Position numbers and translations under genes: made by a program. Of a DNA stretch of 64,000 bases, positions 42,570 through 51,727 are shown piece after piece. Source of the stretch: PoT sp049331405 (GTDB lineage: Bacteria > Planctomycetota > Planctomycetia > Isosphaerales > Isosphaeraceae). The notes below the pieces were generated by a model that had not been told where the DNA came from, ran no database searches, and worked only from the letters and a program-made list of their open reading frames with translations. How positions within the stretch are numbered: position 1 is the stretch's first letter; each line of letters begins with the position of its first letter. Where the stretch lies: assembly GCF_049331405.1 (NCBI RefSeq), contig NZ_CP186274.1:3100001-3164000 (forward strand), read 5' to 3'.

Positions 42570-42642
42570 GTGGAACCGACAAGGGGACTCGTGAGTCGGA
42601 CAGTCGCGGCCCTTTTGGATTCGTCGCGTAGAGCGTCTTCGA

Positions 42643-44466
42643 CTACTCCCGGCGCAGCCAGTAGGTGCTGATCCCGAAGCCGATGATCAGCAGGGCCCCC
42701 ATCACGGTCGGCACCATGACGAGGCGGGACTGGAGCAGCGGGTCTGCGGCGAGGGTCATCGAGACGTGCGTCTTGGGGGCGATCCCCTGCAGGTCGGGCC
42801 GGCCCCGCAACCAGCTCAGGGCATTCATGAGCAGGTTGGCATTCGTCGGCTCCCAGTTGAGCATGAGGTTGTCGCCGAAGGTGTTCGAGGAGAGCAGGAC
42901 GAGCTTCGGGATCGGCTCGTCGTTCTTCCCCGGCTCGGGGCGGTCGGTCACCGCCACGCCGACGACCTGCGGGCCCGCCTCGTCCTTCCCCTGGTTGAAT
43001 TCGACCCGGGGGTCGGTGAGGTCGGACTCGGCCCACGAATCCCGGCTCGTCCGGAGCAGGGTCGCCACAGTGTAGCGAGGGTTGACCGGCGAGCCCTTCA
43101 AGGCCCCCTCGCCCAGGATCCGGATGGGCGACGCCGAGAGGAAGAAGGCCGCGCGACTGGCGAGCGAGTTCACCACCGGGTGCTTGAGCTTGTCCTCGAT
43201 CGGCACGACCACGATGTCGGGGCGGCCCCGGAGGCTGAGCCGACGGTCGAACATCGCCCCGTTGCCGAACTCGAGGTTGAACGACTTGAGGAAGTCCTCG
43301 AGCCCCGTCTTCAACTGGCCGCCGAACAGGAAGAGGAGCGGCCCGCCTTTCTCGGAGTAGGTCTTGAGCTTGGCGATCTCGTCCGACTTGAACGGGCTCT
43401 TGGGCGCGGCCACGACCATGGCCGAGGCATCCGCGGGGATCTCGTCCTTGATGAGGTTGATCTCGAGGACTTCCGAGCCGTCCGAGGTCAGACGCGACTT
43501 CCAGACCCCGAGCCCCGACTTGCGCGGATCCACCTCGTTGATCGAAGACTCGCCGTGCCCGACGGTGAAGACGATCTTGGGCTTCTTCTCCTCGCGGAGG
43601 CCGATGAGGGCGGAGGTGATCGCGTCCTCGCCGCGGAACTCGGTCTCGAACCGCACAGCCGAGCCTTCGCGACCTCCCTGGGCGGGGAGCTCGAAGAGGT
43701 CGTTGTTGCGGACGACGACCCGGCTCGCCGATTCCCCTTCGCCGTACTCGATCAGGACGCCGCCCCCCTGGATCACGGCCACGTCGGGGGCTCGCTTGGC
43801 CAGTTCCTCGAAGCGTTCCGGGTTGCGGAACGGGTCGAGCGACTGGATCTCGACCTTCTCCGGCTGCGCGGCCTTGTAGAGCTCCAGGAGCTGCCTGACG
43901 CGCTCGGCCAGCGGGACGGCCCGGGGGCCTTCGCCGTAGAGCATGGTCAGGGTGACCTGCCGCTTCAGGGACGCGAGCTGGTTCCGGGTCAGGCTCGAGA
44001 GCGAGAAGGCCCGCTCGCGGGTGAAGTCGAGCGGCTGGCCGCCGTAGCGGAACGTCACGACGTTCAGCACGATCAGGACGCCCGCCAGCAGCGAGGCGTT
44101 GAGCGCGGCGTTGGAGAAGCCGATCGTCCGCTGCAGGGCGGGGCTCGCGTGGCGATAGCGCTGATTGACGACGATCAGCCTCAGGACGATCGCGAAGCCG
44201 CAGGCGAAGAGCGGGATCGACCACGCGAGGTTCCCGCTCAGGGCGACGTAGGCCCCCGCCCCGACGAGCAAAAGCCCGACGACGACCGCGGCGATCACCC
44301 GGTCGCGATAGGCTGCCGCCGGGGCCTCGTCGTCTTCCTGGTCCGCGACCGCCTGGCCCGGAGGTGCCCCTCGGAGCGCCCAGTAGAGCGTCAGGAAGGC
44401 CGCCAGCGAGAGCGAGGCGACCCACACGAGGGGCCACGATAAGAGGGATAGCACGTTCGATGACAT
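42643..44466 (-). CDS. GldG-like ABC transporter auxiliary protein
   Basis: This 607-residue protein has two N-terminal membrane helices (LVWVASLSLAAFLTLYWAL and SLLAGVLIVLNVVTF plus more) followed by a large ABC_transp_aux (GldG-like) periplasmic region: FDFTRERAFSLSSLTRNQLA-type opening (here QPLDFTRERAFSLSSL), VTLTMLYGEG, and VVVAAPKSPF. It ends with a C-terminal helix that anchors it (TVMGALLIIGFGISTYWL). GldG belongs with GldA and GldF in gliding-linked ABC exporters. The gene lies between the permease and the DUF4340 gene, all minus strand. Confidence 0.88.
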   Translation of the reverse strand: MSSNVLSLLSWPLVWVASLSLAAFLTLYWALRGAPPGQAVADQEDDEAPAAAYRDRVIAAVVVGLLLVGAGAYVALSGNLAWSIPLFACGFAIVLRLIVVNQRYRHASPALQRTIGFSNAALNASLLAGVLIVLNVVTFRYGGQPLDFTRERAFSLSSLTRNQLASLKRQVTLTMLYGEGPRAVPLAERVRQLLELYKAAQPEKVEIQSLDPFRNPERFEELAKRAPDVAVIQGGGVLIEYGEGESASRVVVRNNDLFELPAQGGREGSAVRFETEFRGEDAITSALIGLREEKKPKIVFTVGHGESSINEVDPRKSGLGVWKSRLTSDGSEVLEINLIKDEIPADASAMVVAAPKSPFKSDEIAKLKTYSEKGGPLLFLFGGQLKTGLEDFLKSFNLEFGNGAMFDRRLSLRGRPDIVVVPIEDKLKHPVVNSLASRAAFFLSASPIRILGEGALKGSPVNPRYTVATLLRTSRDSWAESDLTDPRVEFNQGKDEAGPQVVGVAVTDRPEPGKNDEPIPKLVLLSSNTFGDNLMLNWEPTNANLLMNALSWLRGRPDLQGIAPKTHVSMTLAADPLLQSRLVMVPTVMGALLIIGFGISTYWLRRE

Positions 44467-44540
44467 AGCTTCGGCCTTGCCTTTTCGTTCTCTTCGACGC
44501 CCCTATTTTCTTGGATCCCGAACCCGATTCCGGGCCGATC

Positions 44541-45311
44541 CTAGCGGGCTCGACGCATCTGCAGGACCTTGACCGTGAGGAAGAGCATGAACGCGCACAC
44601 CGAGAGATGGAGCGCCACGTAGCGGAGGTCGAGCTGGCCCGAGCCGAAGCTCTGCACCTGCGCGAAGACGGCGACGAATCGGATCGCCTCGGCCCAGGCC
44701 AGGCGCTCGGCCGCCGCGTAGAAGAAGGCTAGCAGCGTCAGGACCACCAACAGGAACAAAACGACGAACGTCCAGATGGCTGCGATGACCTGGTTCTTCG
44801 TCAAGGAGCTGAAGAAGACCCCGATCGAGACGAACATCATCCCGACCGTCGTCAGGCCGATCGCCAGCGTCGTGAGCGGGCCCGGATCGAAGTGGAACTT
44901 CGCCTGGTAGTACAGGAACGGCAGGTAGATCGCGAACGGGAGCAGCAGGACGAGGTACATCACCACGCCGGCCAGCCACTTCGAGATGGCGATCTCGGCC
45001 TCCGTCACGGGGACGGTCAAGAGGGTCTCGATGGTCCCGCTCCTCCGCTCCTCGGCGAAGAGCCGCATCGTGAGCGCGGGGATGGCCACGAGCATGGCGA
45101 TCCAGAACGGCGGTGAGCCGGAGATATAGCTGCTCAGCGGGTCTCGCATGACCGAGATGGCCTGCTGTCTGCGGCTCAACTCCGAGATCAGCTCCCAGAA
45201 GTTGAGCCAGGCGATGACCTGGAAGGCCAGCAGGATCAGGAAGGCCATCGGGCTGAGGAAGTAGGCGGCCAGCTCGCGCCGAAGGAGAGTGGGTATGTGC
45301 CTCATGTTCAA
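44541..45311 (-). CDS. ABC-2 type permease (GldF-like)
   Basis: This 256-residue membrane protein has six helices: opening TLLRRELAAYFLSPMAFLIL, then EERRSGTIETLLTVPVTEAE (the ABC-2 permease motif), and four later hydrophobic segments. It matches the GldF/ABC-2 permease group. The start overlaps the ATPase stop by 4 nt, so they are translationally coupled and likely form one complex. It precedes the GldG-like gene by 74 bp. Confidence 0.9.
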   Translation of the reverse strand: MNMRHIPTLLRRELAAYFLSPMAFLILLAFQVIAWLNFWELISELSRRQQAISVMRDPLSSYISGSPPFWIAMLVAIPALTMRLFAEERRSGTIETLLTVPVTEAEIAISKWLAGVVMYLVLLLPFAIYLPFLYYQAKFHFDPGPLTTLAIGLTTVGMMFVSIGVFFSSLTKNQVIAAIWTFVVLFLLVVLTLLAFFYAAAERLAWAEAIRFVAVFAQVQSFGSGQLDLRYVALHLSVCAFMLFLTVKVLQMRRAR

Positions 45312-46261
45312 ACGGCCTCACGTTCGGCGTCGGCGATCAGCGTGTCGCGGGTCACGGCCTGGATGAATCGGTCTTCGAGGGTCGTGTGCCTCACGTCCAG
45401 CAGGCGGAGCGGCCAGCCGTGCTGCACCAGGCGCTGCGAGAGCTCGACCCGGAGATCGGCCCCGTCGGCGGTGTGGACCTCGAAGCCGGAGAAGTCCCCG
45501 TCGCACGCGGTCGAGTTGACTTTCGTGACCTTGGGGACGGCAAGCAGGGCCTTGCGGATCGCGTCCTGAGGGCCGAGTGCCTCGACGACGATCGTGCTCT
45601 CGGTCTGGAGCCGCTCTAGCTTGTCGTCGAGCGCGATCTGCCCCTGGGCGATCACGATGACCCGATTACAGACGGCCTCCACCTCGGAGAGGATGTGCGT
45701 GGAGAGGAGGATCGTGTGGCGATCCCCCAACTCGCGGATCAGGGCCCGGACCTCGCGGATCTGGATCGGGTCGAGGCCGGCGGTCGGCTCGTCCAGGATC
45801 AGGATATCGGGGTCGTGGACCATCGACTCGGCGAGGCCCACGCGCTGGCGATACCCCTTGGAGAGATGGCCCAAAATGCGGTTCTCGACGTCGGCGATCT
45901 GGCACCGCGAGACGACCTCATCGATGGCCTTTCGGCGCTTCGATCGGGGCACGTCGCGGAGCTTGGCCCGATAGGTCAAGTACTCGCGGACCCGCATCTC
46001 GTTGTAGAGGGGCACATTCTCGGGCAGGTAGCCGACCCGGCGCTTGACCTCGAGCGGTTCGTCGAGGACGTCGTGCCCGGCGAGCGACGCGCGGCCGCTC
46101 GTGGGGGGCAGGAACGTCGTCAGCATCCGCATCGTCGTCGTCTTGCCCGCCCCGTTCGGGCCGAGCAGGCCGACGATCTCGCCCCGGCCCACCGAGAACG
46201 AGATCCGGTTGACCGCCTGGAACGTGCCGTAACGCTTGGAGAGTCGATCGACCTGGATCAT
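45308..46261 (-). CDS. ABC transporter ATP-binding protein (GldA-like)
   Basis: This 317-residue ATPase has Walker A GPNGAGKTTTMRML, signature LSKGYRQRVGLAESM, Walker B ILILDEPTAGLDP, and the switch His in LLSTHIL. Its C-terminal part has an extra ~80-residue domain as in GldA-type and multidrug ABC ATPases. It begins the operon of ATPase, permease, GldG-like and DUF4340 genes. The N-terminus MIQVDRLSKRYGTFQAV fits the family start. Substrate is not readable; export or membrane remodelling is likely. Confidence 0.93.
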   Translation of the reverse strand: MIQVDRLSKRYGTFQAVNRISFSVGRGEIVGLLGPNGAGKTTTMRMLTTFLPPTSGRASLAGHDVLDEPLEVKRRVGYLPENVPLYNEMRVREYLTYRAKLRDVPRSKRRKAIDEVVSRCQIADVENRILGHLSKGYRQRVGLAESMVHDPDILILDEPTAGLDPIQIREVRALIRELGDRHTILLSTHILSEVEAVCNRVIVIAQGQIALDDKLERLQTESTIVVEALGPQDAIRKALLAVPKVTKVNSTACDGDFSGFEVHTADGADLRVELSQRLVQHGWPLRLLDVRHTTLEDRFIQAVTRDTLIADAEREAV

Positions 46262-46424
46262 GAACGCGACCGATGCCTCAAGATGGTTTCACATCAATTC
46301 AGGGCGACGCGATCGAGGATGGACCTCTTGGTCGAGAGTCCGGGACCGCCCGCGTGCCCGACCCCGATGCGATGGGAGTACGGAAGTCCTACGGCCGGAA
46401 GCTGTTCGCGTGACGAGAGGGGGC

Positions 46425-47336
46425 CTAACGGCTCCCAGCGGCGGCGGATTTCTCGCGGGCCTTGGCGACCTCTCGACGCAGGGTCCGGATCTGGTCCTGG
46501 GCGATCACGCTGATCTTGGACCTCAGGATCGGGGCCCCGTCGAACCAGGCCTTCGGCTCGGCGAAGGCGAAATGCGCCTCCACCAGCAGCATGCCCGGCT
46601 TGGTGGCGAGCTTGTTGATCTTCAGGTAGCTGATCCCCCCCTCGTAACCCTCGGCCTTGCCGGGGACCTCTTTCGCCCCCTGGAGCTTGTAGGGCCACCA
46701 GCGGTTGGGGAACTCCTTGTCTTCGGCGAATCGAGGGTCCGTCCTCGAGGCGATCACCCAGGAATCGGCCGAGCGCGAGGCCATCACGTGCGTCGTGGCT
46801 TCGACGTGGATCCGGTCGAGCAGTTTCGACGTGAAGTGAACATACCATTGCGTCTCATTGGATTTCGCGGCCCCCTCATTGAGTTTGCGCCCGGAGACCT
46901 CGGCCTCGCCGAGGACGTGGCTGCTGAAGCTCATGTTGGCCACGTCGACCGGCTTGGCGGTCGTGGCCTGCTTCGAGGCGTCATCCGGCTTGAGCTCGTC
47001 GAGATCTCCCTTGATGGCGAAGAAGACGTCGGCCTTGCGGACGAGGATTTTGCCGGGGCTCGGCTCGTCACCCGTCTTGAGGACCATCGAGGCCGAGATC
47101 GAGTCTCGGAGCAGGTCGGCGACCGCTCGCTCGGAACCGGCAATCGCCTTCAACTCGGCCGCTTCCTCCTGCCCGGTCATACCGTCCCGGAAGCGTGGCG
47201 AAGGGAGGACGACTTTGCGGCCGTCGACGGAGAGCCCCTCGGAGAGCACGGCCTGGAAGACCGGATTCTCGGCGTGGGCTTGGGCTTTGCCCGGTTCGAT
47301 GGCGAGCAGGAGGAGGATGATGGAGCTGAAGGTCAT
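46425..47336 (-). CDS. Exported hypothetical protein
   Basis: This protein of about 303 residues starts at 47336 with a signal peptide (MTFSSIILLLLAIEPGKAQA). The mature part has mixed alpha/beta character: VLSEGLSVDGRKVVLPSP, VLKTGDEPSPGKILVRKAD, and NETQWYVHFTSKLLDRIHVE. The last third is hydrophilic with a charged C-terminal helix (RTLRREVAKAREKSA). No family motif was recognised. It is upstream of the ABC operon on the same strand but 163 bp away, and divergent from the SppA-like gene. Confidence 0.6.
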   Translation of the reverse strand: MTFSSIILLLLAIEPGKAQAHAENPVFQAVLSEGLSVDGRKVVLPSPRFRDGMTGQEEAAELKAIAGSERAVADLLRDSISASMVLKTGDEPSPGKILVRKADVFFAIKGDLDELKPDDASKQATTAKPVDVANMSFSSHVLGEAEVSGRKLNEGAAKSNETQWYVHFTSKLLDRIHVEATTHVMASRSADSWVIASRTDPRFAEDKEFPNRWWPYKLQGAKEVPGKAEGYEGGISYLKINKLATKPGMLLVEAHFAFAEPKAWFDGAPILRSKISVIAQDQIRTLRREVAKAREKSAAAGSR

Positions 47337-47470
47337 GGGAATCACGTCGGTTGTATAGGGCTTGCGGGAAAGTTTTGGCCTCGGGCGTCCGATCCAAGTC
47401 AATAGGAATCGGATGGACCGGCACGACGACTCGTCATGCGGTCGGCCCGGGGCGGAGGATGCGTTTCACC

Positions 47471-48583
47471 ATGGGATGGACCAGGACGAGTTTGACGGCC
47501 CGGGCGCCGCGATGGGCGTTCACCACCCTGACGGTCCTCTCGAGCGGCTGTCACTCGATCCCCATCGCGGGCAATGTGCATACAGATGCCGACGTCCGCG
47601 CCGGATTTCAAGGGTCGATCGCGGCCGGGCTCCAGGGGACGCTGGATGTTCGCATCCCGACGGCCACCGATCCCGGCCCGATGGTGCCGATCGTGGTCAG
47701 GCCGGCCGCCCCGGAATCGCCCAGGGTGGCGCTCCTCGACATCGATGGCCTGATCCTGAATCAGAACCTGACGGGCATCGCGTCGGTCGGCGAGAACCCC
47801 GTCTCCGCCTTCCGCGAGAAGCTCGAGGCGGCCGCGGCCGACACGCGCGTTCGTGCGGTCGTGATCCGGATCCACAGCCCGGGGGGCGGCGTCGCGGCGA
47901 CCGACATCATCTCCGAGGAGCTGCGCCGATTCCGCGTGACGACCGGCAAGCCGATCGTCGCCTGCCTGATGGACGTGGCGACGGGCGGGGCGTATTACCT
48001 GGCCGTGGGGGCGGATCGCGTGATGGCGCTCCCGACGACGGTCACGGGGGGCGTGGGCGCCCTGGTCAATCACGCCAACCTGCAGGATGCGATGGCCCAG
48101 TTGAACGTCCGCGTCGAGCCGATCAAGGCGGGCGAGATGATCGACATGGGGAGCGTCACCGCCCCCTTGAGCGACGAGACCCGCGCCCTCTTCCAGGAGA
48201 TGGCCGACGGCTTTCGCGACCGCTTCGCGCAGCGGGTCGCCCAGTGCCGGCCGGACATGACCCCCGCCGATCGCAAGGCCATCGAGGACGGGCGGATCGT
48301 TGCCTCGTCTCGGGCCTTGCAACTCCATATGATCGACTCCCAAGGGTATGTGGAGGATGCGATCGCCGAGGCCGAATCCCTCGCGGGCTTCCGGGGCTCG
48401 GAGGTCGTCCTCTTCCAGCGTGCCGGGCTCCCGACGCGCTCGATCTACTCAATCGTGCCGAATGTGCCCATTCAGAACGACATGATCCCGTTCAGCTACC
48501 CCGGCCTCGAGCGGAGCAAGCTGCCGACGTTCCTGTACCTCTGGCAGCCCGACCCGACGATCAGCCGGGTCGGGGGGCGATGA
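47471..48583 (+). CDS. SppA-like (S49) lipoprotein, nucleophile Ser replaced by Thr
   Basis: This ~370-residue protein has a lipobox (TTLTVLSSGC), so it is probably a lipid-anchored protein facing outward. The S49 fold is clear: RVRAVVIRIHSPGGGVAATD, then DVATGGAYYLAVGADRV and TTVTGGVGALV, and IKAGEMIDMGS with the general-base Lys at 219. In SppA, the nucleophile is the Ser of ASGGY; here it is Thr at 171 (ATGGAYY), 48 residues before the Lys, as in active enzymes. It may be inactive or a Thr protease. ATG 47459 touches the GGAGG; 47471 is 12 nt away and was preferred. Confidence 0.75.
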   Translation: MGWTRTSLTARAPRWAFTTLTVLSSGCHSIPIAGNVHTDADVRAGFQGSIAAGLQGTLDVRIPTATDPGPMVPIVVRPAAPESPRVALLDIDGLILNQNLTGIASVGENPVSAFREKLEAAAADTRVRAVVIRIHSPGGGVAATDIISEELRRFRVTTGKPIVACLMDVATGGAYYLAVGADRVMALPTTVTGGVGALVNHANLQDAMAQLNVRVEPIKAGEMIDMGSVTAPLSDETRALFQEMADGFRDRFAQRVAQCRPDMTPADRKAIEDGRIVASSRALQLHMIDSQGYVEDAIAEAESLAGFRGSEVVLFQRAGLPTRSIYSIVPNVPIQNDMIPFSYPGLERSKLPTFLYLWQPDPTISRVGGR

Positions 48584-48584
48584 T

Positions 48585-49856
48585 CTAGCGAGCGGCCTGC
48601 GGGCCCGGCACCCAGACGAGGACCAGGCCGCCGCGACGACGGGCCGGATTCTTGGGAGGCACGCCTCCCTTTGCCCCGGTCGTGCCCGCGGGTCGATGGC
48701 CACCGGCCGCCTCGGCTGTCTTCGCGTCCTTGGCGCCGAGGTTCGAAGGATGGGGCCCGCTCCTCATCTGCTCGGGGGTCGGCCCTTCTTCGCCCGAGCC
48801 GCTGGACTCGGTGACCTCGACGACCATGTTGTCGAACTCCTCGCTCACGAATGATTTGGGCGAGGCCTTGGCCTTCGGATTCGGATTCACCCGGAGCGCA
48901 TTCAACTTCGTCCCGGCGTTGTTGGGGTGCGGGAGCAGGTCCGCGGCGAGCGTCCCGGCCATAACCGAGACCTGGGGGATGTCGGCCAGCTTCGCGAGCA
49001 GGACCTGGTCGGGCCTGGCATCCTCGCGCGAGTTCGGGAAATGCTTTTGGAGTTGCTCCCGGAAGGCCGTCAGCTCCTTCTCGTCCGCGCGGAAGGCGTA
49101 TACGGTGGCCTCGGCCGGATGCTTCGGGTCGAAGACGAGCCCCTTGCGGATCGAGATCCGGCCGATCGCCGAGTCGAGCCGCGGCAGGTCCTTGATCATG
49201 CTGCCGACGAGGTCGGGCGACTGGTCGCCGATGACGTCGACCACGAAGAGGTGGCTCTCGTTCGAGCCGTCGAGCATCTCGCGGACGAACTGGTGATCCT
49301 GGTGCTCGACCGTCACCTGGCCGGGGTTCGCCTGGGAGGTTGAGCGAGGAGCAACCGGCGGTGCGGTCGTCGCGACGGTGGCGACGGCGACGCTCTCGGC
49401 GCTCGCCGGGGTCGAGTCGGCCACGACCGTCGGGCTCGGCTCGACCGCCTTCGTCGCCTTGGGCCTGGGTGGGATGACCGCGACCGGGCCGGCGAAATCC
49501 TTGCCCGGGGGCAGGAACTTGAGGGAGACGAACATCGAGGCCGTGAGCGAGCCGATAACCGAGGCGGCGACCGCGAGCTCGACCAGGGTCCGCAAGCGGG
49601 GCAGGCGGATCGGGCGATGGAGGATCGGGCGCCGGACGCGCCCGGACTTCACCTCCGCGAGGACGGCCGCGGTGACGTCGACGTGGAGCACCGGCACCGG
49701 GAGCGAGTCGACGAGGTCACGCACGGCGAGGAGCTCGCGCACTTGCTCGGCCAACGACGGATCGGCGAGCATGGCCATTTCGACCCGGTGACGCTCGGTC
49801 GCGTCGAGCTCGCCGTCGATGTAGGCGGACAGCAGTGTTTCGTCGTCAAGGATCAT
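48585..49856 (-). CDS. Anti-sigma factor-like protein
   Basis: This 423-residue protein has an N-terminal anti-sigma type domain (LLSAYIDGELDATERHRVEM then LVDSLPVP) without the usual zinc HxxxCxxC, one transmembrane helix near residues 90-110 (VAASVIGSLTASMFVSL), and a long outside region with a Pro/Ala/Ser linker and a compact beta domain (SHLFVVDVIGDQSPDLVGSM). It ends in a basic Gly/Arg tail. It is 56 bp downstream of the ECF sigma gene and surely its partner. The stop codon is one base from the convergent SppA-like gene's stop. Usual anti-sigma proteins are about half this length. Confidence 0.75.
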   Translation of the reverse strand: MILDDETLLSAYIDGELDATERHRVEMAMLADPSLAEQVRELLAVRDLVDSLPVPVLHVDVTAAVLAEVKSGRVRRPILHRPIRLPRLRTLVELAVAASVIGSLTASMFVSLKFLPPGKDFAGPVAVIPPRPKATKAVEPSPTVVADSTPASAESVAVATVATTAPPVAPRSTSQANPGQVTVEHQDHQFVREMLDGSNESHLFVVDVIGDQSPDLVGSMIKDLPRLDSAIGRISIRKGLVFDPKHPAEATVYAFRADEKELTAFREQLQKHFPNSREDARPDQVLLAKLADIPQVSVMAGTLAADLLPHPNNAGTKLNALRVNPNPKAKASPKSFVSEEFDNMVVEVTESSGSGEEGPTPEQMRSGPHPSNLGAKDAKTAEAAGGHRPAGTTGAKGGVPPKNPARRRGGLVLVWVPGPQAAR

Positions 49857-49912
49857 GGTATCTCGACGGGTCAGAGACTTTGGAACTCCGGCTTCGTGCC
49901 TCTCGCGGTCGA

Positions 49913-50530
49913 TCACGATCCAGTCGCGTGATTCGTCAAGGGCCGGGAGGTCGCCAGCTCTTCGTCGACCAGGCTTCTCAGCCGATCTCGGAGCTCGCAA
50001 CGCGCCCGGTGCAAGCGACTTCGCACGGTCCCCACGGGAACGCCCAGAATCGCCCCAATCTCTTCGTAGTGCAGGCCGTCAAATTCTTTCATCACGATCA
50101 CGGCTCGATGGTCGGGGGCCAGGGAGTCGAGGGCTTCCAGGACCCTCCTGTCCCTCTCCGCCCGCTCGAGCGGCAGGGACGGGTCCGTCTCCTCGACATC
50201 CGAGGCCGGCTCGCCAACCCCTTCTTCCTTCCCCCTCGCGAGCGAGAGCGAAGGACGCTTGCGACGTCGATTGCTCAGCGTCAGGTTGACGGCGATGCGA
50301 TAGACCCACGTATAGAAAGAGCTCTCGCCCTGGAAATAATCCAACTTCTCGAAGGCGCGGAGGAACGCGTCCTGGAGCAGGTCCTGGGCTTCCTCGGCGC
50401 AGCCGGTCAGGCGGAAGACGGTAGGATAAAGGCGGTCCTGGTAGCGGTTCACCAGGACCCCAAAAGCCTCCGTGTTTCCTGCTCGACACGCCTCGATGAG
50501 GGACTTGTCGTCATGACTCCCGCACATCAT
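49913..50530 (-). CDS. ECF RNA polymerase sigma factor (RpoE type)
   Basis: This 205-residue ECF sigma factor has region 2 (VNRYQDRLYPTVFRLTGCAE then AQDLLQDAFLRAFEKLDYFQ) with WVYRIAVNLTLSNRRRKRP at its end, a variable linker (LARGKEEGVGEPASDVEETD), and region 4 (LDSLAPDHRAVIVMKEFDGL then HYEEIGAILGVPVGTVRSRL). This is the classical RpoE/SigW layout. It begins at ATG 50530 or 50527 and precedes the membrane anti-sigma gene, with which it forms an operon. It should respond to envelope stress. Confidence 0.92.
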   Translation of the reverse strand: MMCGSHDDKSLIEACRAGNTEAFGVLVNRYQDRLYPTVFRLTGCAEEAQDLLQDAFLRAFEKLDYFQGESSFYTWVYRIAVNLTLSNRRRKRPSLSLARGKEEGVGEPASDVEETDPSLPLERAERDRRVLEALDSLAPDHRAVIVMKEFDGLHYEEIGAILGVPVGTVRSRLHRARCELRDRLRSLVDEELATSRPLTNHATGS

Positions 50531-50535
50531 CAGCC

Positions 50536-50563
50536 TTAGACGTTCGGGGTGGAAAATCGTTCC
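50536..50563 (-). promoter_or_regulatory. Candidate ECF-type promoter of the sigma gene
   Basis: On the minus strand, GGAAC (50563-50559) and GTCTAA (50541-50536) are 17 bp apart, close to the RpoE consensus. The -10 lies only 5 bases before ATG 50530, so transcription would begin at the start codon and give a leaderless mRNA. This is an inference from pattern alone. Confidence 0.4.
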
Positions 50564-50890
50564 CAAGAATTCCGACGGACCGGCAGCCCCGAGGCGGAGA
50601 GGGGAAGATCCCGGGGGAAATGCGAGCCCTTCGTTCCGAGTCTCTGTCTGTCGTCATCATAGAGGATGCGCCGGGCGAAAGCGAAGAGGCTTTGCGCGAT
50701 CCGGCCCGCCGAATCCGGACCTCCGGGCACGAGACCGGAGGCGGTTTTCCGGCGGAAGTTTTTCGGCCCTTTTTGGTTGGGAATGGTGGTCTGAGTCCGC
50801 TCGGCGCGTTAACTTGTGCGTTTTCCGTTTTCGAGTCGCAACCAGGGTGAGTCCCCAGAGTCGATCCGCGTCGATTGAGGAGCGTCGTCG
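50564..50890. other. Divergent intergenic region, no gene seen
   Basis: About 330 bp separate the sigma promoter from the ThuA gene start. No gene or strong hairpin is recognised. It should hold the promoter of the ThuA gene. Confidence 0.5.
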
Positions 50891-51643
50891 ATGATTCACG
50901 CCTTGACCATGGCCTTGGGCGTCTGCCTCTTGACGAATGCGCCCGATACTTCCGGGGCGAGCAAGGACGCGAAGGCCCGCGCCCTCATCATCACCGGCGT
51001 GAATAACCACGACTGGAAGGCAACGACCTCGCATCTTGAGAGCGTGCTCGAGAATTCCGGCTACTTCGACGTCGACGTCTCAGAAGACCCCGACGCCTCG
51101 ATCCTCGATCATCCCGAGAAGCTCCGCGCGTATCAGGTGCTCGTCCTGAACCTCAACCGCAACTCGCGATGGGCGCCCGAGCGGGAGAAGAACTTCCTCG
51201 CCTATGTGCGTGGGGGTGGCGGCCTCGTCGTGGTCCATGCGGCCGACAACGCCTTCCCCGGGTGGGACGAGTATGACCGGCTGGTAGGGGGGACCTGGAG
51301 GTCTCGCGGCACCTCCTTCCCGGATCGGGGGACGTTCCACCCCGATTACGGCTCGTTCCAGGTGAAGGTCGTGGACAAGGCGCACCCGATCACGCGGGGG
51401 ATCGACGAGACGTTCAACACGACCGACGAAATGTACACAAACCTCAAGCTTCAGGATAACATTCATGTCCTGGCGCAAGGCACCTTCGAAGGGAAGGCCC
51501 AGCCCCTCCTCTTCGTCGCAAACCCCGAGAAGGGCCGGATGTTCCAGACGGCCCTCGGGCACGACCTGAAGGCCATGAACAACCGCCAGTTCATCGACAC
51601 GCTCATCCGAGGCACGCGCTGGGCGGCCGGGCAACTGCGTTGA
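50891..51643 (+). CDS. ThuA-like domain protein
   Basis: This 250-residue exported protein has a short signal peptide (MIHALTMALGVCLLTNAPDT) and then a ThuA-like (glutamine amidotransferase-type) domain: KARALIITGVNNHDWKATTS, QVLVLNLNRNSRW, YVRGGGGLVVVHAADNAFPG, HPITRGIDETF and GKAQPLLFVANPEKGRMF. ThuA proteins are common in Planctomycetes and are linked to trehalose and related sugar use, but the reaction is not settled. A strong GAGGAG lies 9 nt from the ATG. The SDR gene follows in the same direction. Confidence 0.9.
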   Translation: MIHALTMALGVCLLTNAPDTSGASKDAKARALIITGVNNHDWKATTSHLESVLENSGYFDVDVSEDPDASILDHPEKLRAYQVLVLNLNRNSRWAPEREKNFLAYVRGGGGLVVVHAADNAFPGWDEYDRLVGGTWRSRGTSFPDRGTFHPDYGSFQVKVVDKAHPITRGIDETFNTTDEMYTNLKLQDNIHVLAQGTFEGKAQPLLFVANPEKGRMFQTALGHDLKAMNNRQFIDTLIRGTRWAAGQLR

Positions 51644-51727
51644 GGTCGAGGTCGACCGATTCGCGGGGTTTCCGCCCGGACGCGGCGTTTTCGATCAGAC
51701 TTTAGGCTTGGAGTTCAGGGGTATCGC

